Source of the DNA: an uncultured Oscillospiraceae bacterium
Lineage (GTDB): Bacteria; Bacillota; Clostridia; Oscillospirales; Ruminococcaceae
Direction of reading: 5' to 3'
Assembly (NCBI GenBank): GCA_934464775.1
Contig: CAKSKG010000001.1
Location: 62,001 to 126,000, forward strand
Length of the DNA stretch: 64,000 nt
The notes below the pieces were generated by a model. That model did not search any database. It was not told where the DNA came from and saw nothing but the letters and a program-made list of their open reading frames with translations. Below, piece after piece: positions 27,445-36,517 of this stretch (positions are counted from its first letter, which is position 1; every line of letters starts with the position of its first letter). The translations under genes and the position numbers were made by a program.

Positions 27445-28236
27445 ATGACAGTCGCTGTTACAGGTGCGGACAGCGGTATCGGAAAATGCTTCGCATATGA
27501 GCTTATGCGGAGAGGTCATGAGGTCATTGAGGACGACGGTATGAATCTGAAAGACCCTGCCGCAGTGAGCCGTTTCCTGAAACGGAACAGACCTGCCGCT
27601 CTGATACACTGCCGTGATATGTCCCCCGAACTGCTTTCATACTCTGAAAATATCGCCGAATGCTGTGCGGCGGAAAATATTCCTGCAATGCTTATAAGCT
27701 CCTGCGAGGTTTTCGGTGCAGTGGGCGATCTTTCGGAAAAATGCCTGCGAATGCCGAAAAGTGATTTCGGACTGAAGCTCTGCCGCAGTGAAAATGCATT
27801 CTCAAAGTACGCCGAAAACAATTTCATTCTTCGGCTTCCACAGATAATTTACGGGCAGGGCGGCGATAACGATATCGTCTGTCGGCTCATGAATTCCGCA
27901 AAGGTACGCAAAAAATTCACACTGAACTGCACCTGCATATACTCCTCCGTTTACGCCGCAGACGCCGCCGAGCTGGGCGTTGATATTCTCATGAAAGGCA
28001 AGCGTGGGGTATATCATTGTGCAAATGCGGGAGAATGCACCATGTTTTCTTTCGCCTGTGAAACATTCCGTCAGCTGAGACTGGCTGGTCATGAGGATTA
28101 TTTCGATGTTGCGGTTGATCCTTTTGACAGCGGCGGTATCGGAATAACTCTGAACTGCGAGGCTGTCGAAAAAGCCGGGATCGAACCTCTTGACAGCTGG
28201 CAGAATGCGCTTAAACGCTGTGTTAAAAATATGTAA
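27445..28236 (+). CDS. NAD(P)-binding SDR-like protein (RmlD/epimerase type, degenerate active site)
   Basis: A 263-residue extended short-chain dehydrogenase-like protein. The Rossmann glycine motif TGADSGIGK is at about residues 6-14. The usual catalytic YxxxK region reads FGLKLCRSE (residues about 111-119), so Tyr is Phe and the Lys spacing is altered. The fold continues with FILRLPQIIYGQGG and resembles dTDP-4-dehydrorhamnose reductase (RmlD). RBS GGAGGAA. The third gene of the lipid-sugar operon; it may bind NAD(P) without the classical reaction. Confidence 0.7.
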   Translation: MTVAVTGADSGIGKCFAYELMRRGHEVIEDDGMNLKDPAAVSRFLKRNRPAALIHCRDMSPELLSYSENIAECCAAENIPAMLISSCEVFGAVGDLSEKCLRMPKSDFGLKLCRSENAFSKYAENNFILRLPQIIYGQGGDNDIVCRLMNSAKVRKKFTLNCTCIYSSVYAADAAELGVDILMKGKRGVYHCANAGECTMFSFACETFRQLRLAGHEDYFDVAVDPFDSGGIGITLNCEAVEKAGIEPLDSWQNALKRCVKNM

Positions 28237-28240
28237 AACA

Positions 28241-28278
28241 AAAATCTCCGTTCTGCATTTGCAAAACGGAGATTTTTT
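28241..28278. terminator. Bidirectional terminator between convergent genes
   Basis: AAAATCTCCGTT (28241-28252) pairs with AACGGAGATTTTT (28265-28277); T runs are present on both strands. It serves the SDR gene (+) and the transketolase genes (-). Confidence 0.88.
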
Positions 28279-28293
28279 ATATCATTACAGATA

Positions 28294-29244
28294 TTACTTC
28301 TTGAGAGAAATTGCCTTCTTAGCCATTTCTGCGATATTTTCAGCTGTGAAGCCGAATTCCTTCAGCAGATCAACTGCGGGGCCGCTGTGACCGTAAACAT
28401 CATTTACGCCAAGCTTAACAACAGGAACGGGGCAGCACTCTGTAACTGCCTCGGCAACTGCCGAACCCAGACCGCCGATAACACTGTGCTCCTCTGCTGT
28501 GAGAATGCAGCCTGTTTCCTTTGCTGCCTTGCAGATAAGCTCCTTGTCAAGAGGCTTGATCGTGTGGATATTGATAACTCTTGCGTCAACGCCCTGAGCC
28601 TTGAGAAGCTCGGCAGCCTCAACTGCAAGATGAACTGTAAGACCTGTTGCAACGATCGTAACGTCCTTGCCGTCCTTTAATGTGATACCCTTGCCGATCT
28701 CGAACTTGTAATCCTCGTTTGTGTTGATAACGGGAAGAGCAAGTCTGCCGAATCTGAGGTAAACGGGACCGTCGATCTCCAGAGCAGCCTTTACCGCTGC
28801 CTTTGCTTCAACATCATCGGAAGGATTGATAACAGTCATTCCGGGAATTGTTCTCATAAGAGCGATATCCTCGTTGCACTGGTGAGTTGCGCCGTCCTCG
28901 CCGACGGAAATACCTGCGTGAGTTGCGCCGATCTTTACATTAAGATGAGGATATCCGATAGAGTTGCGGACGATCTCATATGCACGTCCGGCAGCAAACA
29001 TTGCGAAAGAGCTTGCGAATACCTTTCTTCCTGTGGAAGCGATACCTGCCGCAACGCCCATCATGTTAGCCTCGGCAATGCCGCAGTCGAAAAATCTGTC
29101 GGGGCAAGCCTTCTTGAATGTGCCTGTCTTTGTAGCTGCCGCAAGGTCTGCGTCCAGAACTACCATATCGGGATATAATTCGCTCATCTGAACAAGAGCC
29201 TCGCCGTAGCTGTCTCTTGTAGCCTTTTTGATTACATCTGCCAT
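28294..29244 (-). CDS. Transketolase, C-terminal subunit
   Basis: A 316-residue protein containing the pyrimidine-binding and C-terminal domains of transketolase (VLDADLAAATKTGTF, FFDCGIAEANMMGVAAG, THAGISVGEDGATHQ, DARVINIHTIKPLD). With the N-terminal subunit 47 nt upstream it forms the split transketolase common in Clostridia and archaea. Transketolase moves two-carbon units between sugar phosphates in the non-oxidative pentose phosphate pathway. RBS GGAGGA is 7 nt before ATG. Confidence 0.95.
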   Translation of the reverse strand: MADVIKKATRDSYGEALVQMSELYPDMVVLDADLAAATKTGTFKKACPDRFFDCGIAEANMMGVAAGIASTGRKVFASSFAMFAAGRAYEIVRNSIGYPHLNVKIGATHAGISVGEDGATHQCNEDIALMRTIPGMTVINPSDDVEAKAAVKAALEIDGPVYLRFGRLALPVINTNEDYKFEIGKGITLKDGKDVTIVATGLTVHLAVEAAELLKAQGVDARVINIHTIKPLDKELICKAAKETGCILTAEEHSVIGGLGSAVAEAVTECCPVPVVKLGVNDVYGHSGPAVDLLKEFGFTAENIAEMAKKAISLKK

Positions 29245-29291
29245 TTATATTTCCTCCAAATCAACGGTATATTAATCTATGGAAATTTCCA

Positions 29292-30134
29292 TTAGTCCTT
29301 TATGCTGTCATATGCAGCCTGAAGCTCGTCCATAGCCTGCTTGTATTCATCGGCATTGGGAGCCTTGCCGTGCCAGCCGACCTGATCCTCCATAAAGGAA
29401 ACGCCCTTGCCCTTGATGCTCTTCTGAATGATAGCAACGGGCTTGCCGCTGATATTTTCAGCTTCGTTGAATGCACGCTCGATATCATCAAAATCATGTG
29501 CGTCCATTGTGATAACGTGCCAGCCGAATGCCTCGAACTTCTTGTCGATAGGCATAGGAGACATTACATCTGTGATCCTGCCGTCGATCTGGAGACCGTT
29601 GTTGTCAACAATAGCAACAAGATTATCCAGCTGATAATGAGCCGCAAACATTGCTGCTTCCCAGACCTGACCCTCTTCGATCTCGCCGTCGCCGAGGATA
29701 GCATATACCTTATAGCTTTCGCAGCCGATCTTGCCGGAAAGAGCCATGCCGCAGGCAGCGGAAATACCCTGACCGAGAGAACCTGTTGTCATATCAACAC
29801 CGGGGATATGCTTCATATCGGGGTGACCCTGGAGCATTGCGCCGATGTGACGGAGGCTCTTGATCTCCTCATAATCGAAAAATCCTCTGAGAGCAAGTGC
29901 GGAATAAAGTGCTGGAGCTGTGTGACCCTTGGAAAGCACCAGTCTGTCTCTGTCAGCCATTTTGGGATTCTTGGGATCAACGTGCATCTTTGCAAAATAA
30001 AGATAAGTAAGCAGATCGGAGATAGAAAGCGATCCGCCGGGGTGACCGGATTTAGCGTTGAAAGTGCCTTCGATAACGCCCATTCTTACCTTGCAGGCAG
30101 TTCTTTCCAGCTGCTTTTTGATAGTAACGTCCAT
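29292..30134 (-). CDS. Transketolase, N-terminal subunit
   Basis: A 280-residue thiamine-diphosphate-binding half of transketolase. The TPP motif GDGEIEEGQVWEAAMFAAHY is at about 150-169, with VAIVDNNGLQIDG beyond; SKGHTAPALYSALALRG and TGSLGQGIS are also typical. I use the ATG at 30134, 8 nt after GGAGGA, rather than the upstream in-frame start. It lies 54 nt after rluD and could be the tail of the long minus-strand block. Confidence 0.95.
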   Translation of the reverse strand: MDVTIKKQLERTACKVRMGVIEGTFNAKSGHPGGSLSISDLLTYLYFAKMHVDPKNPKMADRDRLVLSKGHTAPALYSALALRGFFDYEEIKSLRHIGAMLQGHPDMKHIPGVDMTTGSLGQGISAACGMALSGKIGCESYKVYAILGDGEIEEGQVWEAAMFAAHYQLDNLVAIVDNNGLQIDGRITDVMSPMPIDKKFEAFGWHVITMDAHDFDDIERAFNEAENISGKPVAIIQKSIKGKGVSFMEDQVGWHGKAPNADEYKQAMDELQAAYDSIKD

Positions 30135-30188
30135 GAAAAATTCCTCCATTTATTAGCTTTTGCCGAAAAACCGATGACCCTTCCGCAA

Positions 30189-31097
30189 TCATTTGATTTT
30201 CCGCAGAATATCCTTGAAATAATCGGGAAGCTCGCTGTCAAACTCCAGATACTCTCCGCTGACCGGGTGGACAAAGCCTATCTTTTTCGCATGAAGGCAT
30301 TGTCCCTCGATGCCCTTGAAAGGCTTGCCGTATACATCGTCGCCCAGCACGGGGTGACCGATATATGCCATATGGACACGTATCTGATGAGTGCGTCCCG
30401 TTTCCAGCCGAAGCCGAAGCTTTGTATATCTGTCAAATTCCTCTTCCGTATAATAATGTGTGACGGCATTCCGTGAATTTTTATCCGTAACGCACATTTT
30501 TTTTCTGTCAACAGGGTGACGTCCTATTGGAGCGTCAACCGTACCCTCAGGCTCTTTCATTCGTCCGCAGACCACAGCGCAGTATTCACGGGTGAAGCTG
30601 TGCTCCTTTATCTGCTCCGCAAGTCCCAGATGCGCTCTGTCCGTCTTTGCAACAATAAGCAGACCGCTGGTGTTCTTGTCGATGCGGTGAACGATTCCCG
30701 GACGGATAACTCCGTTTATGGACGAAAGCCTGTCACGGCAGTGAAACATAAGCGCATTCACCAGCGTGCCGGTATAATTTCCCGCAGCAGGGTGAACTAC
30801 CATGCCCTTGGGCTTGTTGACCACAAGCAGCTCGTCGTCCTCATAAACAATATCTATGGGGATATCCTCTGCTTTAACGTCCAACGGCTCGGGATCGGGA
30901 ATATCGGCTGCCACCGTATCTCCCGCAGAAAGCTTGCAGCTCTTGGACGCCTTTTTGCCGTTTACCGACACTCTTCCGTCCTCGATGAGCTTTGCCGCCG
31001 CAGAACGTGTGATGTCCTCCAGAGCCTCCGAAAGCGCCTTGTCCAGCCGAACGCCGTCAAAGCGTTCCTCCGCGGTGAATTCTCTTATCTCACTCAT
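30189..31097 (-). CDS. rluD: 23S rRNA pseudouridine synthase, RluD family
   Basis: A 302-residue enzyme. The N-terminal S4 RNA-binding domain (about 8-65, VRLDKALSEALEDITRSAAAK) is followed by the RluA-type catalytic domain with GIVHRIDKNTSGLLIVAKT (about 128-146), where the Asp of HRxDxxTSG is catalytic. RluD modifies helix 69 of 23S rRNA. It overlaps lspA by 8 nt. The ATG at 31097 is used; an ATG 12 nt upstream is nearly abutting its SD. Confidence 0.93.
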   Translation of the reverse strand: MSEIREFTAEERFDGVRLDKALSEALEDITRSAAAKLIEDGRVSVNGKKASKSCKLSAGDTVAADIPDPEPLDVKAEDIPIDIVYEDDELLVVNKPKGMVVHPAAGNYTGTLVNALMFHCRDRLSSINGVIRPGIVHRIDKNTSGLLIVAKTDRAHLGLAEQIKEHSFTREYCAVVCGRMKEPEGTVDAPIGRHPVDRKKMCVTDKNSRNAVTHYYTEEEFDRYTKLRLRLETGRTHQIRVHMAYIGHPVLGDDVYGKPFKGIEGQCLHAKKIGFVHPVSGEYLEFDSELPDYFKDILRKIK

Positions 31098-31620
31098 GCT
31101 TTTCAACATTCTCCCTGTCGAAGAATACGTAATATATCATGACAAGTATCGCTCCCACCACAACGCATATATCCGCAAAATTGAATATAAATTTGAACGG
31201 CCAGAGAATGATATAGTCGATAACATATCCCAGCATAACACGGTCGATAAGATTTCCGATTCCTCCGCCTATCACCATGATAACGCACGCCACAGCAAAC
31301 TTGCTTTTCGGCTTGAATTTCACAAGATAAAATACCATTGCCGCCATGAACGCCACCGTTATGACCACCAGCAGCGGTATTTTTCCCTGCATCGAGCTGA
31401 AAGCGGCACCGTTGTTCTGATAATAGCTTAACGTAAGGATATCGGTATCCCCCACCGTCAGCACATGAACGGCAGGACTGTCTGCAAGCTTGTCCGCTGC
31501 GATATATTTAAGTGCCTGATCTATCCCCGCCAGCAGTGCGGCGGCAATAATACATACAATAACCATTTCGTTGTTTCGCAAAACAGACCGCCGCCCATGC
31601 AGCAGCCTGTTTCGCAGCAT
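31090..31620 (-). CDS. lspA: Lipoprotein signal peptidase
   Basis: A 176-residue aspartyl membrane peptidase with four spans. Conserved motifs are IDQALKYIA (first catalytic-region Asp), NNGAAFS and the GGGIGNLIDRV segment with the second Asp. It cleaves prolipoprotein signal peptides such as those of the VWA and sugar-binding lipoproteins in this window. The N-terminus carries about 17 basic residues before the first helix. It starts 7 nt after ileS. Confidence 0.94.
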   Translation of the reverse strand: MLRNRLLHGRRSVLRNNEMVIVCIIAAALLAGIDQALKYIAADKLADSPAVHVLTVGDTDILTLSYYQNNGAAFSSMQGKIPLLVVITVAFMAAMVFYLVKFKPKSKFAVACVIMVIGGGIGNLIDRVMLGYVIDYIILWPFKFIFNFADICVVVGAILVMIYYVFFDRENVEKHE

Positions 31621-31626
31621 TCCTTA

Positions 31627-34428
31627 TTACTTTGTGATCTCGTGAGCGCATCTTGCGCAGAGTGTGGGGTGCTCGGCAACTGTTCCGACTGTATCGGAGT
31701 ACATCCAGCAGCGCTCGCACTTTTCGCCGCTTGCCTTTTCAACGCTGAATGCAAGCTTGCCGTCAAATGCGTCCGTCTTGAACTCACCGTCGCCGTTATT
31801 TACAACATCAACAGCGGAAACGATGAATACTGCGGGAAGCTCGCTCTTGAGAGCGTCAACCTTTGCGAAGAATTCAGCGTCGCTGATGTGAAGAGTTACC
31901 TTTGCTTCCAGAGAAGCACCGATGAACTTCTCGGCTCTCTTCATTTCAAGAGCCTTTGTTACCTCGGCACGGAGACCGTAGATAGTCTCCCACTTTGCAG
32001 TGAACTCGGGTGTAACGCTGAGGTTCAGCTTTTCGGGCATATCGTTGAGGAATATGCTCTCTGTATCATCGGAAGCCGTGTGAGGCATATACTTCCAGAT
32101 CTCTTCGGAGGTGAATGCCAGAACGGGAGCGATAAGTCTTGCAACTGCCGAAAGAATGCGGTACATTGCTGTCTGTGCGGCACGTCTCTCGGGTGACTTT
32201 TCAGCGCAGCAGTAAAGTCTGTCCTTGATGATATCAAGATAGAAGTTGGACATATCCGTTACGCAGAAATTGTGGATAGCCTGAACAGCTGCATGATAAT
32301 CGAATGCATCATAGCCTGCCTTGACCTTATCAATAAGTGTGTCAAGACGGATAAGCGCCCACTTGTCGATCTCTGTGAGCTGATCGTATGCAACGGAGTC
32401 CTTTTCGGGGTCAAAGCCGTCGCCGTTGCCAAGGTTTCCGAGGATAAATCTTGCAGTATTTCTGATCTTCTTATAAGTATCGGAAAGCTGCTTCAGGATC
32501 TCCTTGGAAATTCTGATATCGGAGTGATAATCGGAAGAAGCTACCCACAGACGGAGAATATCCGCACCGTTCTGATCGGTGATCTCGCTGGGATCAACGC
32601 CGTTTCCAAGTGATTTGTGCATTGTCATGCCCTTGCCGTCAACAACCCAGCCGTGTGTGCATACTGCCTTGTAGGGAGCGATTCCTCTCCATGCAACGGA
32701 AGTGAGCAGCGATGACTGGAACCAGCCTCTGTACTGGTCAGCGCCCTCAAGATAAAGGTCGGCAGGCGCATGGAGTCCTCTGTTTTCGAGAACGGCTGTA
32801 TGTGTTACGCCGCTGTCGAACCAAACGTCCATGATATCTGTTTCCTTTGTGAACTTTGTGCCGCCGCACTCGCACTTGAAATCGGCAGGCAGGAAGTCCT
32901 CAGGCTCCTTTTCGTACCATGAGTCCGAACCCTCGGCAGCGAAAAGCTTGGAAATAGCCTTGATGGATTCATCATTGATAATGGGCTTGCCGCAGTCCTT
33001 GCAGTAAAGGATAGGAATAGGAACGCCCCATGTTCTCTGACGGGAAATGCACCAGTCGGAACGGTCTCTTACCATGTTCTTGATGCGCTCCTCGCCCCAC
33101 TCGGGGATCCACTGAACGCTTTCGATAGCCTTGATAGCCTGATCCTTGAAGCCCTTGACGGAGCAGAACCACTGCTCTGTTGCACGGAAGATGATAGGAT
33201 TCTTGCATCTCCAGCAGTGAGGATACTGGTGGACGATCTTCTCGGTAGCGAGCATTGCGCCGCTTTCGACAAGATCCTTAGCGATAGCCTTGTTGGCATC
33301 GTCTGTGGAAAGACCCTCGTACTTGCCTGCTTCCTTTGTGAGCTTGCCGTTTCCGTCAACGGAAACAACTATGCCGATCTCGGGGTACTTCTTGCATACC
33401 TCAAAGTCCTCGACACCGAAGCCGGGAGCTGTATGAACGCAGCCTGTACCGCTGTCAAGAGTAACGTGGTCGCCCACGATGATGAGGGATTCTCTGTCGA
33501 AGAAGGGGTGCTGTGCTGTAAGATACTCCAGCTCCTTGCCGAGGAATGAGCCCTCTGTTGTATATTCTTCAATGCCTGCCGACTGCATTACGGAAGGAAC
33601 CAGCTCGGCAGCCATGATATAATTCTCGCCGTTTGCCTTAACGACCGTATACTCATACTCGGGACCGAGGCAGATAGCAAGGTTGCCGGGAAGAGTCCAT
33701 GTTGTTGTTGTCCAGATAACGAAATATGTCTTGTCAAGGTCAAGACCCATAGCGGCAAACTTGCCCTTGTCGTCCTTTACCTTGAACTTTACGAATATAG
33801 AATAGCACTTGTCGTCAGAATACTCGATCTCAGCCTCAGCAAGTGCAGTCTGGCAGTCGGGGCACCAGTAAACGGGCTTCATGCCCTTGTAGATATAGCC
33901 CTTCTTAGCCATTTCGCCGAAGATCTCGATCTGCTTTGCCTCAAATTCGGGCTTTAATGTGAGATAGGGATCATCGAAGTCGCCCCATACGCCGAGACGC
34001 TTGAACTGCTTCTTCTGATTCTCAACATAAGTCATTGCGAATTCACGGCAGTGCTTTCTCAGCTTTATGGGAGGGATAGCTCCGTTCTCAACGCCGATCT
34101 GCTTCATCGCCTTCAGCTCGATGGGAAGACCGTGTGTATCCCAGCCGGGAATATAAGGAGATTTGAAGCCGTTCATGTTCTTGTATCTTACGATAATATC
34201 CTTCAGCACCTTGTTGAGCGCAGTACCCATATGGATATCGCCGTTTGCATACGGAGGTCCGTCATGAAGAACATAGAGAGGCTTGCCCTCGTTCTTTTCG
34301 ATCATCTTGTAATAGATTCTTCTGCTGTCCCAGTCCTCGATCATTGCGGGTTCCTTCTGGGGAAGGTTTCCTCTCATCGAGAAATCGGTCTTTGGCAGAT
34401 TGATTGTGGTGTTGTAATCCTGCGGCAT
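31627..34428 (-). CDS. ileS: Isoleucyl-tRNA synthetase
   Basis: A 933-residue class Ia synthetase charging tRNA-Ile. The HIGH motif reads GDIHMGTALNK (about 66-76), and the KMSKS-equivalent is MTMHKSLGNG (about 600). An editing domain lies between, and the C-terminal zinc finger CERCWMYS...CARC is present. RBS AAGGAGAG. The 70-bp gap to divIVA is too short for a T-box, so none controls this gene locally; a short GCCGAA/TTCGGC hairpin is present there without a T tract. Confidence 0.97.
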   Translation of the reverse strand: MPQDYNTTINLPKTDFSMRGNLPQKEPAMIEDWDSRRIYYKMIEKNEGKPLYVLHDGPPYANGDIHMGTALNKVLKDIIVRYKNMNGFKSPYIPGWDTHGLPIELKAMKQIGVENGAIPPIKLRKHCREFAMTYVENQKKQFKRLGVWGDFDDPYLTLKPEFEAKQIEIFGEMAKKGYIYKGMKPVYWCPDCQTALAEAEIEYSDDKCYSIFVKFKVKDDKGKFAAMGLDLDKTYFVIWTTTTWTLPGNLAICLGPEYEYTVVKANGENYIMAAELVPSVMQSAGIEEYTTEGSFLGKELEYLTAQHPFFDRESLIIVGDHVTLDSGTGCVHTAPGFGVEDFEVCKKYPEIGIVVSVDGNGKLTKEAGKYEGLSTDDANKAIAKDLVESGAMLATEKIVHQYPHCWRCKNPIIFRATEQWFCSVKGFKDQAIKAIESVQWIPEWGEERIKNMVRDRSDWCISRQRTWGVPIPILYCKDCGKPIINDESIKAISKLFAAEGSDSWYEKEPEDFLPADFKCECGGTKFTKETDIMDVWFDSGVTHTAVLENRGLHAPADLYLEGADQYRGWFQSSLLTSVAWRGIAPYKAVCTHGWVVDGKGMTMHKSLGNGVDPSEITDQNGADILRLWVASSDYHSDIRISKEILKQLSDTYKKIRNTARFILGNLGNGDGFDPEKDSVAYDQLTEIDKWALIRLDTLIDKVKAGYDAFDYHAAVQAIHNFCVTDMSNFYLDIIKDRLYCCAEKSPERRAAQTAMYRILSAVARLIAPVLAFTSEEIWKYMPHTASDDTESIFLNDMPEKLNLSVTPEFTAKWETIYGLRAEVTKALEMKRAEKFIGASLEAKVTLHISDAEFFAKVDALKSELPAVFIVSAVDVVNNGDGEFKTDAFDGKLAFSVEKASGEKCERCWMYSDTVGTVAEHPTLCARCAHEITK

Positions 34429-34498
34429 TTTACTTAACTCTCCTTATTACTCCCCGCCGAACCTCTTCGGCTCGGGATAATATATAAATTTAATTGGC

Positions 34499-35086
34499 TC
34501 ACGCCTCAGCGGAAGCCGCTGCCTTTTCCTCATTGCCTGCGGCAGCTGCTGTCTCGTCCTCTTCCTCGTCATCAAGACCGGGAATGTTGTTGATAAGACC
34601 GAGATGTTCTCTGTACATATTAAGCAGATTATTGCGGAAAGCGCCGACCTCTCTGCGGAGCTTTGCAAGAGCTGCCTTTTCCTGCTCCAGCTTTGCGGAG
34701 GTATTGCCGATGATCTCCTCGCTCTTGACATTTGCGGAAGCAATGATCTGCTCTGCCTTCTGCTTTGCCTCGGAAACAGTCTTTTCGGAATTGACCTGTG
34801 CTTCGGAAAGCAGTGCGTCAGCCTTTTCCTGCGCCTGGGAGGTTATCTCTTTCGCCTGTTTCTGGGTATAGATCATAGCGTCCTTGATAGCTTCCTCGTC
34901 CTGCTTGTACTTCTTTACAGTCTCAACAAGGAAAAGCATCTTCTTTTCTGTCTCTTCCTTATCCTTCTGCATCTGTCTGAAAGCGTCGGATACTTCCTTA
35001 AGGAATTCGTCTACTTCCTCTGGCTTGTAGCCGGGCTTTGCCTGTTCAAATCTTTTGTTATCAATATCTGTGGCTGTAATCATCAT
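34499..35086 (-). CDS. divIVA: Septum/pole-site protein DivIVA
   Basis: A 195-residue coiled-coil protein. The N-terminal membrane-curvature domain reads ITATDIDNKRFEQAKPGYKPEEVDEFL split across about residues 3-29. Coiled coil then extends to about 165, and an Ala/Glu tail closes it. DivIVA recruits division and wall-synthesis proteins to negatively curved membranes. Two adjacent ATGs are possible starts. It lies in the conserved sepF-ylmH-divIVA cluster. Confidence 0.95.
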   Translation of the reverse strand: MMITATDIDNKRFEQAKPGYKPEEVDEFLKEVSDAFRQMQKDKEETEKKMLFLVETVKKYKQDEEAIKDAMIYTQKQAKEITSQAQEKADALLSEAQVNSEKTVSEAKQKAEQIIASANVKSEEIIGNTSAKLEQEKAALAKLRREVGAFRNNLLNMYREHLGLINNIPGLDDEEEDETAAAAGNEEKAAASAEA

Positions 35087-35120
35087 ATCCTACCTTCTCC
35101 GCAGAAAATGTAAAAATTTA

Positions 35121-35190
35121 GATCGCATCTAAAAACCGTAGTGCCTCAGATGCTTGCAGATGAGGTGCTAAGGCTTTATTAGAGGTAATC
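35121..35190. mobile_element. Short MITE-like element, family B
   Basis: 70 bp flanked by the 4-bp direct repeat TTTA (35117-35120 and 35191-35194). It shares both ends with the long copy at 42227-42398 (GATCGCATCTAAAAACC; the other end reads GGTGCTAAGGCTTTA then TTAGAGGTAATC) but lacks the middle. It lies in the ylmH-divIVA gap and could fold into a hairpin ahead of divIVA. Confidence 0.6.
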
Positions 35191-35252
35191 TTTATGTAAT
35201 GTGCCCGACGCATCTGTCTGCGGTATGCAGCGCCGAGCCTGCCATACAAAGA

Positions 35253-36029
35253 TCATTTATATTTTTTCAGCGTCACGAAAAGCCTGTCTCTCCGTGATCT
35301 GCCGCCTATCGAATCAAGGACGAACTTTCCCCGTCCCCTTACCGAAAAAACATCGCCCTCGGATAAATTGAAGTCGGGCGCATATATTTTGCGGTGATTG
35401 ACGTCGATCCCCTCGGAACGGATAAATGCCGAGGTCTTGTCCCTGCTGAGCTTTATTGCAGCCGAAGCCACACAGTCCAGCCGAAGCGAGCTTACAGATG
35501 CGGTAAATTCCTCAAATTCGGTCTTTATCTCCACATCGGCTCCCTCCGCAAAGGAAACTTTGACGCCCACATGACCCACCTTTTCTATCATAGAAACAGC
35601 GTCCGCCGCATTATCACAGACGAACACCCATGTTCTTCCCTCGTCAACAACGATATCCCCCACCATACTTCTTTCGATCATGCAGGACATTATCGTGCCG
35701 AGAAACTGGGAATGAGTGGGCTTATCCTGTCTGCGGTAGCCGAACAGCAGTGTTTTTATCGGGAAATCGCCGTCCTCAGGCTCGCAGTATTCGGGATAGA
35801 CGCAGAGCATTTTCCTCACTGCACCCTCACAGCCGCCGAAAAAGCGGTATGTTCCGAAGCCGCTGCCGCTAAGAAGCATTTCCGCAAGCATAGCCTGCCG
35901 CTCGTCAAGAAAGCGTGAGAACTTCGGTGAATAATCCCTTTCGCAGCTTTTTCTCATATCGTCGATATGAGAAAGCAAAAGCTTTTCTTCATCGTTTATC
36001 TCACAGCTTATCCCCGGGAAGCTCCTCAC
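35253..36029 (-). CDS. ylmH: YlmH family S4-domain RNA-binding protein
   Basis: A 258-residue protein. The N-terminal part (about 1-170) is the YlmH-specific region (FLDERQAMLAE, FGYRRQDKPTHSQFLG). The C-terminal S4 domain covers about 182-245 (SSLRLDCVASAAIKLSRDK). YlmH has been linked to ribosome-associated quality control and the division cluster. It starts at a GTG that overlaps the sepF stop (GTGA), so translation is coupled. Confidence 0.9.
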   Translation of the reverse strand: MRSFPGISCEINDEEKLLLSHIDDMRKSCERDYSPKFSRFLDERQAMLAEMLLSGSGFGTYRFFGGCEGAVRKMLCVYPEYCEPEDGDFPIKTLLFGYRRQDKPTHSQFLGTIMSCMIERSMVGDIVVDEGRTWVFVCDNAADAVSMIEKVGHVGVKVSFAEGADVEIKTEFEEFTASVSSLRLDCVASAAIKLSRDKTSAFIRSEGIDVNHRKIYAPDFNLSEGDVFSVRGRGKFVLDSIGGRSRRDRLFVTLKKYK

Positions 36030-36466
36030 TGAAAGATCACGCCGTTGTTTTCAAGCTCCGCAGCAAGATCCTCGCCCACAAAGTTTACTGTGTAGGGAAA
36101 GATGATGAATGTGCTGTTTGCAACAGGCTTGATGTTTCCGCCGTGAGCGTATGCAACGCCGCCTACGAAGTCCAGTATTCTTCTTGTTACCTCGGGGCTT
36201 GTAGCCTCAAGATTAAGAACGACCGTCTTCTTCTCGTTGATATGGTCTGCAATCTGACGTGTATCGCTGAAAACCTCAGGCTTTACAAGAACTACCTGAA
36301 GCTGTGCGGTAGCATTGATCTTGAACTGTCTGTCCTGCTTGTACTGCTCCTCGCGGCTGATGTGGTTCTCTCTGGGAGCAGGCTCGTTCTCTACCTCGTC
36401 GTCTGCGGGGTCGTAATCTTCGTTACCGTTAATAAAATTCTTGAATCCATCGAAAAATTTGCCCAT
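36026..36466 (-). CDS. sepF: Cell division protein SepF
   Basis: A 146-residue SepF. An amphipathic N-terminal membrane anchor (MGKFFDGFKNFI) and acidic linker precede the SepF core (about 55-146; VLVKPEVFSDTRQIADHI, VVLNLE, RRILDFVGGVAYA). SepF aligns and tethers FtsZ at the septum. It sits in the usual yggS-sepF-ylmH order, although ylmG is missing. Confidence 0.95.
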   Translation of the reverse strand: MGKFFDGFKNFINGNEDYDPADDEVENEPAPRENHISREEQYKQDRQFKINATAQLQVVLVKPEVFSDTRQIADHINEKKTVVLNLEATSPEVTRRILDFVGGVAYAHGGNIKPVANSTFIIFPYTVNFVGEDLAAELENNGVIFQ

Positions 36467-36517
36467 TATGCTCTTCCTCTCATTTTTTCTGCCGATACGG
36501 ACTTTCGCCCTTCGGGA

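Noticed and set aside
29370..30476. 368-codon plus-strand frame over the transketolase and rluD genes
   Set aside because: It is a mirror of real minus-strand genes, Cys/His-rich without motif, and lacks initiation signals.
34429..34498. T-box leader for ileS
   Set aside because: The gap to divIVA is only 70 bp, with no T-box sequence or specifier stem.
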